Positions 32,183 through 43,749 of a stretch of 64,000 nucleotides of DNA are shown here, piece by piece (position 1 is the stretch's first letter; each line of letters begins with the position of its first letter). The translations under genes were made by a program, and so were the position numbers. The stretch spans positions 491,557,352 to 491,621,351 of the forward strand of contig CM077115.1 in the NCBI GenBank assembly GCA_039619475.1, written 5' to 3'. The DNA is from Icerya purchasi (taxonomy: Eukaryota; Arthropoda; Insecta; Hemiptera; Monophlebidae). The notes beneath the pieces are model-generated. The model was not told the DNA's origin. It saw nothing but the letters and a program-made list of their open reading frames with translations, and did not search any database.

Positions 32183-33441
32183 TGCGCGGGGATGTTTCCA
32201 GAATTCCAGATTTGATTGTATATGTGTAGGAGAAAATGTTTTCCGGAAATTGGGAGGTACTTAAGCATGTATGGGTGGATGCCGTCGGGGCCAGGAGCAG
32301 TGTTGGATGTATGGTGGTTGAGTTGGAAATTTAGTTCTGAGATGGTAAAATTACTATTGTATGATTCATTGGATTCGGGTGGAAAGTGCACTGGCTGTTG
32401 CTCTGCATGGTATTTCATGCTACGGAAAGCGGGGGGATACTTTTCTGATGACGATGCTGCGGTGAAGTGATTGGCAAACGCTTTGACAACGTTAGCTTCA
32501 TCCGTTATTAGACTGCCATTGATGTTGAGAAGGACGCGTTTTGGGACAGTGCTAATTCCATTGGTGGATTTTATTTTATTCCATATGGTCCTGTTTGACG
32601 TTGATGAGGAGATGGATGAAATAAACTGTGACCAGCACTCTTGCTTTTTGTCGCGAATGAGAGCTCTGGCAAGGGCTCGGCACTTCTTGAAGGCTACTAA
32701 GTCAGATAGCGACCGAGACGATTTATACTTTCTGAGTGCTCGTTTACGCTGTTGGATTGCAATGTGGATCTCTTTGCTCCACCATGGTACTTTCTTAGCT
32801 CGAAAATTGTGGGAGGTGGGTATCGATAAGTAGGCAGCATCTAGTATAGTATTAAGAAATATCTTTAAATTGTCTGATAGGGACTCACTAGGAGCTGGGA
32901 TTTTAATTCCGGCTGTGTATGCCGTCCAGTCTGCCTTGTGAAATGAGACTCTTGGGGGTCTTGGGATTGGTGGTGATGGATGATATCCTGTGAAATGCAG
33001 AAATACAGGGAAATGATCGCTGGAGCAAAGGTCGTCATGGACAGATGATTTAAGTTTCGGGAGCAGTAATGGGGATACTAATGCCAAGTCTATTGTTGAG
33101 AAAGTGTTATGGGAGAGGTTAAAATGTGTATGGGTAGGTGGGGGGAGAATGCACAAATCGTGCTCCGTTAGTATGTTTGTAATAACTGATCCATGTCTGT
33201 TGGTGGACGTCGCTCCCCATAGTGGGGAGTGAGCGTTAAACTCTCCAAGTATGACCATTGGGCTTACTAGTTGAGATATGGCATTTTGACGGTCTGCCGA
33301 GTGTACCATATGGTTGGGGGGAAAGTAGCAGTTGCAGATCGTTAGTGTGGACCTCGATAGATTGTGTAAGAGAACAGATATCGCTACCATCTGAAGGGGT
33401 GTATTCATTTTGACCGATACAGCCGTGATCGACGTGTGCAC
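31897..33441 (-). pseudogene. LINE polyprotein 5' frame: endonuclease and start of RT
   Basis: The first 514-codon frame of the same element. It holds the endonuclease motifs 'VILGEFNAHSPLWG' and 'STIDLALVSP', and the catalytic 'SSDHFPVF'. A linker and the start of the reverse transcriptase follow ('NTAPGPDGIHPYML', 'WKSANIIPILKENK', 'ESYRPISLLSVI'). After that last phrase the frame becomes nonsense, because one T appears to be missing from a run corresponding to 32086-32090, and the true protein continues in the neighbouring frame. Sequence upstream of the listed ATG (33441 to about 33520) remains open and endonuclease-like ('NGGVATLVHTSITAV'). The N-terminal catalytic residues were therefore lost by 5' truncation, and the ATG is only the first available methionine. 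Confidence 0.88.
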
Positions 33442-33525
33442 TAGAGTTGCTACTCCTCCGTTTACTCGGTTGCCTCCGATATTATCGCAGTTGACACAAA
33501 AGTAATCAATTTTTCCGCTTCTAGA

Positions 33526-33960
33526 CTAATATAATTTATATAAACTTGTAACTATCGTTAAGTCCGATTATTATTATATATGTTTTTTTTTTCTTTTTAT
33601 TATATATTTCATTTATTTATTTTTTATTAGTTCAAAAAAATTCTCTATCGTTTTTGTCTTCATTCTCATGTTTAAATATCGAAGTTCCCTTACATTTTTA
33701 TATTTGTTTATTTTTTATATTTTCGTCTTGTTTTTAAGAAATTTTTATTGTTTATATAACACTCCATCACTCCCGCTGCGCATAGATAAACATTGTGCAC
33801 TGATAATAATAGTTATAAAGCGATTTGATTATTATTATTATTATTATTTTTTATTTTATTGTATCCACTATTAGCGCTTTTGAGCGCATTTATGGAATTC
33901 AATGATAATAATAATAAATAAATGAATTGAATTGAATTGAATTGAATTATTCATTGTCAA
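33526..33960 (+). other. probable 3' tail of the interrupted CR1-like LINE, ending in (GAATT)n
   Basis: AT-rich sequence with a TTA tract ends in 'gcgcatttatggaattcaat', then AAT repeats, then an AATTG/GAATT pentamer repeat at about 33920-33950. A short tandem tail of this kind is how CR1/Jockey-like LINEs often finish. Because the minus-strand LINE splits the preceding CR1-like copy at 29842, this segment could be its missing 3' untranslated end. I infer this from position and structure only. Confidence 0.4.
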
Positions 33961-35812
33961 TTAAATATTCAAATTGACGTGTCTTAAAATAAAGCCGCCA
34001 TTATTTTTTAAACTTTACGCAGTCTGTCTCGTTTTTTAGCATATCACCATCATCATCAACAGTCGTCATCCTAGATAGGGTATCGTGATTAACATCTGAT
34101 CTATCAATAATTTTGTGATTTTACGCTATTCGACTCGATGGCGCAATTTAATTCTCTCCAGCAATTACTTCATCGAAAAATTTTATCGTATTTTTAAATA
34201 ACAGAGTAGCTTTAAAACGACACAATTTAGTCGAATTTCGATTATTCGCATTTATTCAAATTCGAAATATCATTTTATTAGGAATTTATGATGTTTTATT
34301 TTATTTTTACCGTCTTTAAAAAACAGAGGTTAAATGTTCATGTTTTTTTTTTTTCTTATAAATGTTTATACGCACGTAACTTTACCCCGCATAGACTAAC
34401 TTTAATGGTAGCCGATGGATTGTTTTGCCCATATAAGCCCCCCCCCAAAAAAAAACAAACAAACCAAAAAACAAATAACTTTAATGGTGTTCTTTGATCA
34501 TTCGAAAGTGTACCGGCCAGTAACGGATCCATGATAATTATATCTTTGCGGGGTGTATTATAAAATATTTTATTACCACTAAACCTTGAAAAATTTCAAT
34601 TGTTATTACTGCATACTTTTGTGAATAAAATTTAAAAATTATACGTTATTATTAGAATATAAATTACATCATCAGTATCTGGAGTAAAGTATAATTTTAT
34701 TCGGTTTTTTCGTAATAATCATTATTCAAGCAGAAATAAGTGTTTAGTTTATTATTGTTTCGAGTAAATATAATTTATTTTTTGGACGATTTCGTAAATG
34801 GAATCTTCGATTATATTTAATATGTCAGTTATACATGTATTCGTATATAGAGATTGGTTATTTCGCAAGAGTTAAATTTGTTATTAAAATTAAGATAATT
34901 TAATTTATTTCTACGTATATAATTTTATACAGTATTTTGTTAATGTTCTTGCTAGTAATGTTTTTGCTAATGCATTGTTATAGTTAACCAACGATGTAGT
35001 TGGCGCATTTTAAGTTTGCGTATTTTAAATGATGAATAAGTATGGGTGATTGGAGATTAAAAGTGACGCACATATTTTTCTGTTTAATTTTACTCGAGAT
35101 AATTAATCCGTTTTCTTCTAATCGTTAATTTTATTATCGCTCGGTATTTATTCGTCGGATTTGTGGTGGAATCATACTTCCAAGTTCGTCATTTCACATT
35201 TTATTTATATATCGCTTCGCAATTATTTTAAACTGTTACACATACATGTGTAATAGCGTGAATATATATATATCTTGCGGCGAAACATGTTGATACGGTT
35301 TTCTGTAACTGAATGATACATTTCTGGTGCGATAATTATTCTATTATGTAACGTATAATTGAGTGACCGTATTAATTATCACAATTTAAGCGTGTATTCT
35401 GCCGGACGAAGGCTGCCTTCCCCTAATTCTCAGTACCTGCTTTACCCTTAAACCGGATTTACCACGTTATTTCATCTTTATGTAATTAGTTCACCTTTAC
35501 TCCTTTTCTAGTGACCGCCATTGCGGAATTCTTTTTGTGAACTGCTGTCTTCCGCAGCCCGGCTCCAATTGCGTTCGTTGTTTTATTCTATTGCGTACGT
35601 CAAATTTACTGCCTGATCCAGGCAAAGCTTTGTCGTTCTTTTGAATATCTTAATATCACCCTCTCTTGTGAGATGTTCCTTTCAAACGTTTTTGATTTTC
35701 TTCAGATAGTTCCTCTCGCCAAGTTTCAAATCTTCACCGACCCCAGTAAAATACATTGATCGAATACATTCTTCTTCAAACTAACTGGCTTACCTTTATT
35801 GTACGATACGTT
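33961..35812. other. unassigned DNA
   Basis: No gene recognised. It includes a short C run followed by an A-rich tract near 34440. The region 35390-35760 is somewhat GC-richer but has no convincing open frame. Confidence 0.35.
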
Positions 35813-36203
35813 ATTCAGCTTAACGTTATTCATCTTAACGATATTCATCTTAACGATATTCATCTTAACGTTATTCATCTTAACGTTATTCATCTTAACG
35901 ATATTCATCTTAACGATATTCATCTTAACGTTATTCATCTTAACGTTATTCATCTTAACGATATTCATCTTAACGTTATTCATCTTAACGGTATTCATCT
36001 TAACGTTATTCATCTTAACGTTATTCATCTTAACGATATTCATCTTAACGTTATTCATCTTAACGATATTCATCTTAACGTTATTCATCTTAACGTTATT
36101 CATCTTAACGATATTCATCTTAACGTTATTCATCTTAACGTTATTCATCTTAACAATATTCATCTTAACGTTATTCATCTTAACGTTATTCAACTTAACG
36201 CTA
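35813..36203. repeat. 15-bp minisatellite, 26 units, open in three frames
   Basis: The unit is 'attcatcttaacgtt', with single-base variants at one position (GTT, GAT, and rarely GGT, AAT or GCT). Because 15 is a multiple of three and the unit lacks stops in some frames, two plus-strand frames (HLNVI and FILTL repeats) and one minus-strand frame (MNNVK/MNIVK) stay open for 160-230 codons. No flanking domain, signal peptide or splice context supports translation, so I annotate it as satellite DNA. Confidence 0.95.
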
Positions 36204-38451
36204 TTCACGTTAAATTGTTTTTCCTCAATATTTCCGCCAATTCACATTCTTTTTTATCAGCTGTACCAGACATTCCTTCGTCCTTTTCGGGCTTATTTTC
36301 CGTCCTGCTTTCTTTGGCACTTTGATTTTCAAAAGATGCGGTACCATAAGTGCTACGTTTGCGAAGAAATATTGATATTTATAATTAAACAAATAAAAAA
36401 CTTAAATGTCTATATATATATATATATATATAAGATTTTAGGACGACATGGATATTTCAGTTTTAAAATGAAATATAGAGGAGCCCCGAATTAAAAAATA
36501 TCGCTGTATTTAAAAAAAAAAATAAAATAGACGTACGAAAGCAAAAACAAAAAAAATAATGAATAAATTCGGAAACAAAATCGCTTTGATTCTTGGTGAT
36601 AAAGATTGTATTTCCATTAACAGCGATTTAATAATATAATAATAATAATAATTTAATATTAACGAACTATCGGAATGTTAGTAAAAAGAGGCGAGGTGGT
36701 TTATTTTAGTTTTTAAACTTTTCTTTTCCTTGTGAGCATTCTTTTTTAATTAGTAACGAGCTTTTCCCGTTAATTAGAAATCTGCCAACAATTAGGCCGT
36801 TTAATGATTTTCGCGAAATATTCGCAATAAGAAAAACAACGAGGAGCGGGGGGTCCTTGCTTTTTTAATTAATGGAAAACAATTTTCTCCGGGTAATCGA
36901 CAAATTGCCCTTTGACGGCGCGGGCAGCGGCAGATAGAGGTGAGATTTGAAATATTAATTTTCGACCGTTTTACTAGCTGCGACACGGTAGCCTGTTTTG
37001 CCGAGTAGGGAATCTGAAGGCACGCGTATTTCTCTTGGACACAGTTTTCCTTGAATTATTTATAGGTTAAAGGTAATTCGACATCGTTTTTTTTTTCTTT
37101 CTTATAAGCGAATAGACACTATTTTTATCTCTCCTTCTTATTCTTTTTTTGCTTCTTCTTCCGTTTGACTGAGTTGGAAGAATAGCAATCGATTGAACAT
37201 TTCGAACGCAGACCGAAAGTGCGCTTATAAAATGGGAAAATAAGAAAAACTGGAATTGTCGCACAGTGGAAAAAACGTGAAAAAATGGCGTAGAAAAAAC
37301 CGTTTACGACATTGGCCGCAGTCGAAGAAGAAACGGATGGTGTTAAAAAAGTCGACTAGATTCGTGAAATCGAATATGAGCGAACAATGGAACGAGCAGA
37401 TTAATCTTGAGATTAATAGAAACTGCTGAATGTTTGGCAGCGTTTTTCAAGCTGTAAATTTCCCACCTTGCCACGTCCATCAACGGAGATTAAAAAAGTG
37501 TAGGCAGTTTTTCATATGCCCTTATGGTTAAACGAAAGCGAAATCGTTTTGCTTTTATTCGGCTAACACTTTTCACTATAGCTGAACGCTCGGATACAAT
37601 TGCCTTGTCTAGTACGCTCGCACGGGCTAGTCAGTTACGAAGCAGAAACTTCGAATTGAGCCTGTTAAATTCGAGAATTAACCGTTTTAATGAGAACCGA
37701 ACTACGAAGCATTTAAAGGATGAAAAAAACATTCAAATTTTTTTGCAGACAATCAAATTTATGGCAAGTAAGACGAATTAAAAAGATGGTTTTGTTTTTA
37801 TTTCGCGAAAATTAATTAAAAGTAATTTTACTAATGAACATATCGATGAAAAATAAATTTAATACGATGGAAAAAAATAGAAAAGGCATTAACATTAATA
37901 ATTTATATCGTTCGAAATTAATATTCCTTTTTCAATTATCTACATTTAGAATTGGGTTTACTTTTTATGAAAATCTATGTACATATATACTTTGATAAAA
38001 TAAATATATTCTGCGTGCGCTAATCTCGGCAACTATCGAACCGTTATTTCATTTCAGATTTAATCGCTGGATAGAGTTTTTGGTGTAATTTAGACCAATT
38101 ATGAAGATTTTCTCTAAATAAGTGAGAAAAAGAAGAGGGTTAAAATACGTCGGATAAAATAAAAAAAATTTGATTAAATTTTGAAATCATTTTTTAATTC
38201 TTACCGCCCACCTTGGTCGGTTCAATTTAAGCGGATTTCTCCGAGTGTCAAATTTTCCCCCGGAAATATTACTCAATAATGAAATTTTCTAGAGTACATT
38301 TGAAAATAAACAATAATTCATTATAGGTGAATTACGTGCATATATTTATTTATTAATTATTGAAAAATAGCCCAAAAATACAATTAATCAATCGTGGAAC
38401 AATATCTTCTAAATTCTAGCCCCGACCAAAAAAAAATCCTGAGTGCGTCTT

Positions 38452-38512
<61 letters not shown>

Positions 38513-39559
38513 TATATATATATTAAAATTCAATATTACTTTCAAATTATTGGGAACTAATAATATATTACAGATAGCAAAATTTCAGCTATTTTTTATT
38601 TGACGACCAGTGCAACAAATAGATCAGCCAAATTAAATCTGATTTACAAACTAATTGTGAAATTTATTTATTTTTTTAAAAATTATATTTAGAGCCTGTT
38701 TTTTATGCAAACACGGTTAAGTGCAAAAAAAAAAAAAGCATGTTAAAGGATTCATTTGTAAACATTTTTTCACAAATGTGTACGATATTATTTTTTTGCA
38801 TTGTTTTCTTTTTTCTTTTGTTGTTACTTTTGTAATAACGTTCAAGTTAGTTTGAGTTAAACCTTTGAGTATGTAAAGCGGTCTTGTTTTTTTGTTTGTC
38901 CTTATTTTGCAAACTTTACATTTATTTTGTGCGTCATTTACCAACTCTTTATGCGCACTTTTATTTCAATTTAGTCAAGTGTAAATAGTTCTTGCGCAGT
39001 ATCGTCATTTTGAATTTCTCTTATTCAAGAATTTTCGCCCGATGCCGCGACTGCGAGAGGGTTTCTCTTCTTATGCTGTTCTCGAGAGGAGATTGAAATA
39101 TTAAAAAAAAACCGAAATAAATGAGAAGAAAACATTTTTTATTTCGCGGGGTTTCGAGAAATAATTTCGTGATAATATAATTTTTAAATAGCGACCATGT
39201 TTATTCTTAAAAAAAAAATAGTTTGAAAAATAAAGAAGAAAGGTCTATTATTTTTGCTTTACCTTTCCTTCGACGTTCAACTACTATAAATCGTAATATA
39301 ACGAGAGAGGCATGTTAGCAACTAAAAACAAAGCTACGAACGATTACACATTGACGGTAGAATTGTGAGAATTGTAGAGTAGTTGTTCGGCATCTGTTTC
39401 ACACCACTTCATCTACCGTCTCTCGTATTAAACACTTCATTAAGAATAATTTTAAGATCCTAAGGAACTACGCCATCTTCCCTGTCACCGGTTTCTTGGT
39501 CAGCTGTTCAAAGCACAAGCCAACAAATCCCTGTTGTCCATTCTATATAAAATGCCCGT
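36204..39559. other. unassigned DNA with a (TA)n tract and a possible conserved segment
   Basis: No gene recognised. (TA)n tracts lie at about 36412-36432 and 38453-38513. About 36690-37010 is non-repetitive and contains several TTAATTA/CAATTA cores. The open frame at 37524-37781 has no motif and is not called. Confidence 0.35.
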
Positions 39560-40652
39560 TCCACTTTCGATTCCAACTGAAATTCAAAAAGGACCCATTT
39601 CTTAACCTCATTATCAGTATAGCTCATCCAGCTCCGACATTAAGTCTTCCATTTTGATTTAAATTACCCTTTACAATTGATTTATCTCGTAATTCTGTCG
39701 TGAAAACCAAATTTGAAATCGTCGCAGAGAAAGTACAATTTATATGGGTGCCTAACAACGAAAGCGTTAATATATCAGCGCGCTCAATCAAACTTTGTTC
39801 TTTTTCAGAATTCTCATCCCTTTTATTATATTTTACTAAAGGAATTTTTCTGATCTGAAACTAGAACATTGCTTTATCTAAAAACGTTTTCAAACCAATT
39901 AAAGTAGACGACACAAGACTCGGGTCCCATTTTCCCATTTAAATATCATACATAAACGAGGCTTTATCAACTTTAATTGTCTTTGAACATTCCATATCTA
40001 CACTGAAAGAAAAAAAAAAAAGAATTATAGATAATCTTCTTCAGCCATTGGGAATACGATGGCTAAATACAATTAAAAACATCAACTTTGGCACACCAGA
40101 CATCGTAAAGGACATAAGAGAACTACCACCATGGCACACAACCTTTCAAGAAACCATAGCAGACTTAAACCGACGCGAAAAAATGGACTCGTCCTTAACC
40201 AGACATATCAGAAAGGTGACTCGCTCAGCTTGGCAAAAAGAGTGGAATCAAATCTCTCCAATCCAAAACAAACTACGCCGCATCAAAAACGAAATTGCCG
40301 ACTGGGAAACCAACTATTGGCCAAAAAGACAGGACGAAATAGTTATTTCGAGACTAAGAATAGGGCACTGCTCATTTAGCCACAAGTACATCCTCGACAA
40401 GGAGCCGGCGCCCATTTGCGAATCACATGCAAAAAGTGGGAAACACAGCGAGCAGCCTGCGACATGGTAGGAAAACCTATACCAGAACTCCTTTACAACA
40501 ACAGATCAAATTGTGAAAATGTACTAACATACCTAAAACATGTAAATATGTACAATAGTATCTAAATAAGTTAACTGTTAAGATGTATTATATTCGTCGC
40601 AAATGGCTCCATTGTCGAGCGACAATAAATAAATATATTTAAAAAAAAAAAA
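39560..40652 (+). pseudogene. RNase H-bearing LINE, C-terminal fragment
   Basis: About 39740-39790 encodes 'VQFIWVPN' joined to 'NESVNISARS', the end of an RNase H domain with the segment around the catalytic histidine deleted (normally 'WVPSHxGIxGNExAD'). After a broken stretch, the open frame 40048-40470 gives 'SAWQKEWNQISPIQNKLR' and 'ISRLRIGHCSFSHKYIL', which matches the conserved region beyond RNase H in I-like LINEs. It is followed by the first cysteine of the zinc knuckle ('EPAPICE'). A frameshift follows, and the element ends with an AATAAATAAATA-type tail and a poly-A at about 40641-40650. The N-terminal domains are absent. This is a dead, 5'-truncated copy. Confidence 0.82.
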
Positions 40653-41534
40653 ATAGTCGTCTGCGCAATTCATCGTGACCTCTATTTTAATCTACCAAGT
40701 ACTAGTTGTCTCAGCGCCTTCTGTTCTGGCTGCTTCTCATTGCCGTGGTTCGCGTTTGATCGCTTAGTGCTGGTTATTGTGTCTATCCATCGTCGAGGCG
40801 GTCTTCCACGAGGTCCTGCTCCTTTTCTATTGGATCCACTATAATTCATTGTTCGAGGCCATCTCTTTCTCTTCTCATGATATATGACCGTAGTATTTCA
40901 TAATTCTCTTTTGACAAGTATCCGAGAGACGTTGTTCTATGTTTAATTGGTCTAAAATCGAGTTGTTTGTGCGCCTCGCTGTCCATGGGATTCTCAGCAT
41001 TTTTCGCCAAGTCTATATCTCGAACGCGTCAATTTTTCGTTTATCAGCTTCTCGCGGGGTCCATGTTTCTACTCCATATAGGAATATTGAAAACACGAGA
41101 GCATTTACCAGTCTCTGTTTTGTTCTTGTATTAATACACACACCGGGGTCTTTCCAGATTTTATATAATCCTGCCAAACTTTGCCAGTGCAATTTTACGC
41201 TTGATTTCTTTTTCGCTTCCGCCTTTATCGCTGATTAATGATCCATCCCAGGTATTCGAATTCGTTTACCACTTCCACATCTTGAAATATCTGCAGATTT
41301 CCCGGGGCGTGTAGTTTTTGCTTATGGTCATGATCTTCGTCTTCTTTCTATTGATAAACAGACCTAGCCTAATACTTGTTTGTTCAATTCTGTTCCACAG
41401 GTTCTTCATTTTTTCTTCTGATTCGGCGATGAGCGTGGTATCGTCCGCATATTTCAAGTTCGTTATATGTTCACCACCAATCCTGATTCCTCCCGCGAAG
41501 CCATTTAAGGCCTTCCTCATGATAAACTCTCCGT
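40653..41534 (-). pseudogene. RTE-like LINE fragment (RT and C-terminal part), minus strand
   Basis: On the minus strand the frame from 41520 encodes 'MRKALNGFAGGIRIGGEHI', then 'LKYADDTTLIAES' with the catalytic aspartates, 'WNRIEQTSIRLGLFINRKKT' and 'KIMTISKNY'. Downstream, with several frame breaks, come a 'YGVETWTPREADKRKIDAFE'-like segment (around 41100-41000) and 'PRGRPPRRWIDTI' (around 40810), the usual RTE-class C-terminal phrases. The 3' end abuts the poly-A end of the preceding LINE, so the two lie tail to tail. The 5' side runs directly into an inverted duplicate of the same RT segment. The endonuclease is missing and the copy is inactive. Confidence 0.85.
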
Positions 41535-41545
41535 TTAATGTATAT

Positions 41546-41719
41546 ACGGAGAGTTTATCATGAGGAAGGCCTTAAATGGCTTCGCGGGAGGAATCAGGAT
41601 TGGTGGTGAACATATAACGAACTTGAGATATGCGGACGATACCACGCTCATCGCCGAGTCAGAAGAAGAAATGAAGAACCTGTGGAACAGAATTGAACAA
41701 ACAAGTATTAGGATAGGTC

Positions 41720-41722
<3 letters not shown>
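41546..41722 (+). pseudogene. inverted duplicate of the RTE-like RT segment
   Basis: This 177-bp segment is the reverse complement of 41358-41534, with only about four differences that I can count, separated from it by an 11-bp spacer (41535-41545). It encodes the same 'RKALNGFAGGIRIGGEHI', 'LRYADDTTLIAES' and 'WNRIEQTSIRIGL' in the plus direction. It ends at a (TA)n(TG)n microsatellite. Transcription through both arms would give a long, nearly perfect hairpin. Confidence 0.93.

Positions 41723-41723
<1 letters not shown>

Positions 41724-41773
<50 letters not shown>
41724..41773. repeat. (TA)n(TG)n microsatellite
   Basis: About 28 bp of TA repeats followed by about 20 bp of TG repeats, marking the end of the RTE-like inverted duplicate. 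Confidence 0.95.
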
Positions 41774-41774
<1 letters not shown>

Positions 41775-42901
41775 ACATAAACAAGTTAAAGGTGAAATAA
41801 AGCAAGTGTGGTAAAAAAAATTGTCTTCGTCATCTTTATATTGACTGATTGTCTTCAAAACAATATTTAAACTGTGTTTAATATCGATCTCCCACATAGG
41901 GCTAGTTCTCAAAGCGTTTATCTAATAGCTACGATGAATTTGCCTTTGTTCGTAAATCTAATTCGACTTTATGTAAATTTTTCAGTATGGTATATATAGG
42001 TGTCTATTTGATAGGAGCGTATTAAAAACTGTAACTGTCTGCACGCGTTTAAAATTGATTTCGTAATAGCCTTGCTGAAATCACAAGAGTTTGTCTTCGT
42101 TTCAGTGGGTCCGCATCATAAGGTTTGCCACTGACGCTCACATGTTCAGAAAGATGTATTGCATCAGATAGGCTTATGTATTAGCCGTGCGCGTCTGCAG
42201 AGGAAGATGAATTTCCACCGCGGGAATAAAACTGGAAGGCGCCTGACAAGAGAGCGCTAATTTTCCAGGCGTGCTCTGAAAATGTGTAGAACAATATACA
42301 GCTGCACTGAGCAACAGGAGAGCTCAAATTCGCAATCAGTAATATTACTTGCCGAGCGCATCGAAAGGGTTCGCTGCCTGCTTGAAATTATAATATTAAA
42401 ATAGCGGAGAACATTTACGCACTGCACAGTCAGTCGCCAGTTTGCACCCTAAATGTCCCTGTTCGTGTAATAATTTATCACGTAAGAAGAGTAGCAGCAG
42501 GAAGCGAGCAATATTAAGCGAAGGAAGGTGTCTCCTGGGATTAACTGATGCGTTGAACAGATATGGCGTAGGAAATATTGTCACGTTTTGCCTATGTATG
42601 ACCGTACCACGTATAACTCTTCAAAATCAGCGATTGCGCTACCGCCTGAATGGAGCACTTACAACAAGTATTACCCGCGACCGAAGAATAAATACAATGA
42701 AGGATAGTAGTGTATTCGCGCGATAGCCATCAATGAATTTCTCCAAACATTTATACTTTTACAATGCTACACCGTATTATACACCGCATTCTGTAAACTC
42801 TTTGTAGCTTTTCCAACATTAGCGCACACTCCTTCTCTGTTCTTCTGCGCAGTCGAATTTACACTCGGAAGAATCAAATTTCGACAGGAACACCATGTAT
42901 A

Positions 42902-42954
<53 letters not shown>

Positions 42955-43677
42955 GTAAATAAACTTTTTTTCGATTAAAAGATTATACGTATTTACAAAA
43001 ATTATGGTTGCGAATTTCAGACGTAAAAATCCATGTGGACCGTCCTCAGGCTCGAAAAGACTTTTTATAAAAATTTCTTTAATACTTCATTATGCACACT
43101 GTGAAGATAGGCATATAGTTAAGATATACATATAAGAGGGTTGTAAAGCTAATAAATTTTAACTGTAGCAAAATGCTGACTTTAATGGTATACAGTTTTC
43201 AAATCTTGATAGTTAATATAAATGTGTGCGGGGGGGGGGGGGGATGAGTAATTAAAATATTTAAAAAAAACAACGAAATAACGATTTTATTCATGTCGGC
43301 GATATGACGAAATCGTTCAGAATTTGGTAACGTCGCACGATGAAAAAATATCAATTACGACTATTGCTGATAATCACAATGGAATGACGTGAACGTTAAT
43401 AGTAAATATTGGAATGATATTTTTAAGATAGATTTATAATTCTCGGTTGTTTTTGTCATTAAAAACTGAATTTTTATTATTGCAATTTTATTTATCTTTT
43501 AATGTACCTGCAATAAAATTTTAATTGCATAAAAGCGAATTTTTGAAAATTTTCCGCTGCTGCGAATCGATTTCGGGAGAGGAAAAAAATAATTACCACC
43601 TTTCTAGTAAAAACAACTCGATTTAAACGATTACTAAAGTATTTTTTAAAAAGTTGTGAAATATTAACGTACACGTT
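41774..43677. other. unassigned DNA
   Basis: No gene recognised. A (TA)n tract lies at about 42905-42950 and a run of about 14 G at about 43230-43243. The open frame 42442-42726 has no motif. Confidence 0.35.
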
Positions 43678-43720
43678 ACTATTATTATTATTATTACTAC
43701 TATTATTATTATTACTACAA
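43678..43720. repeat. (ATT)n/(ACT) trinucleotide tract
   Basis: Imperfect trinucleotide repeat of ATT and ACT units, just upstream of a LINE fragment. Confidence 0.9.
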
Positions 43721-43749
43721 CATTGCCGGTCCAACAAGAAGTGGACGAT

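Larger units (their letters stand above)
29843..33525 (-). mobile_element. RNase H-bearing non-LTR retrotransposon, minus strand
   Basis: The 3' end is marked by a T run at 29845-29865, which is the poly-A tail read from the other strand. Then come about 80 bp of 3' untranslated sequence and the two overlapping frames listed below. Together they cover endonuclease, reverse transcriptase, RNase H and a C-terminal zinc knuckle, the domain order of I-like LINEs. The copy is truncated within the endonuclease near 33525. No ORF1 is present. It sits at the 3' end of the CR1-like LINE, so it is probably the later insertion. Confidence 0.88.

Noticed and set aside
32216..32833. Plus-strand open frames of 84 and 120 codons
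   Set aside because: They lie opposite the endonuclease/RT frame of the minus-strand LINE and have no independent support.
35726..36494. Repeat proteins HLNVI, FILTL and KMNNV
   Set aside because: Open only because the minisatellite period is a multiple of three. No flanking domain or start context. Kept as a finding for testing but not annotated as a gene.
37524..37781. 85-codon basic open frame
   Set aside because: No motif, no neighbouring exon signals, and a length expected by chance in sequence of this size.
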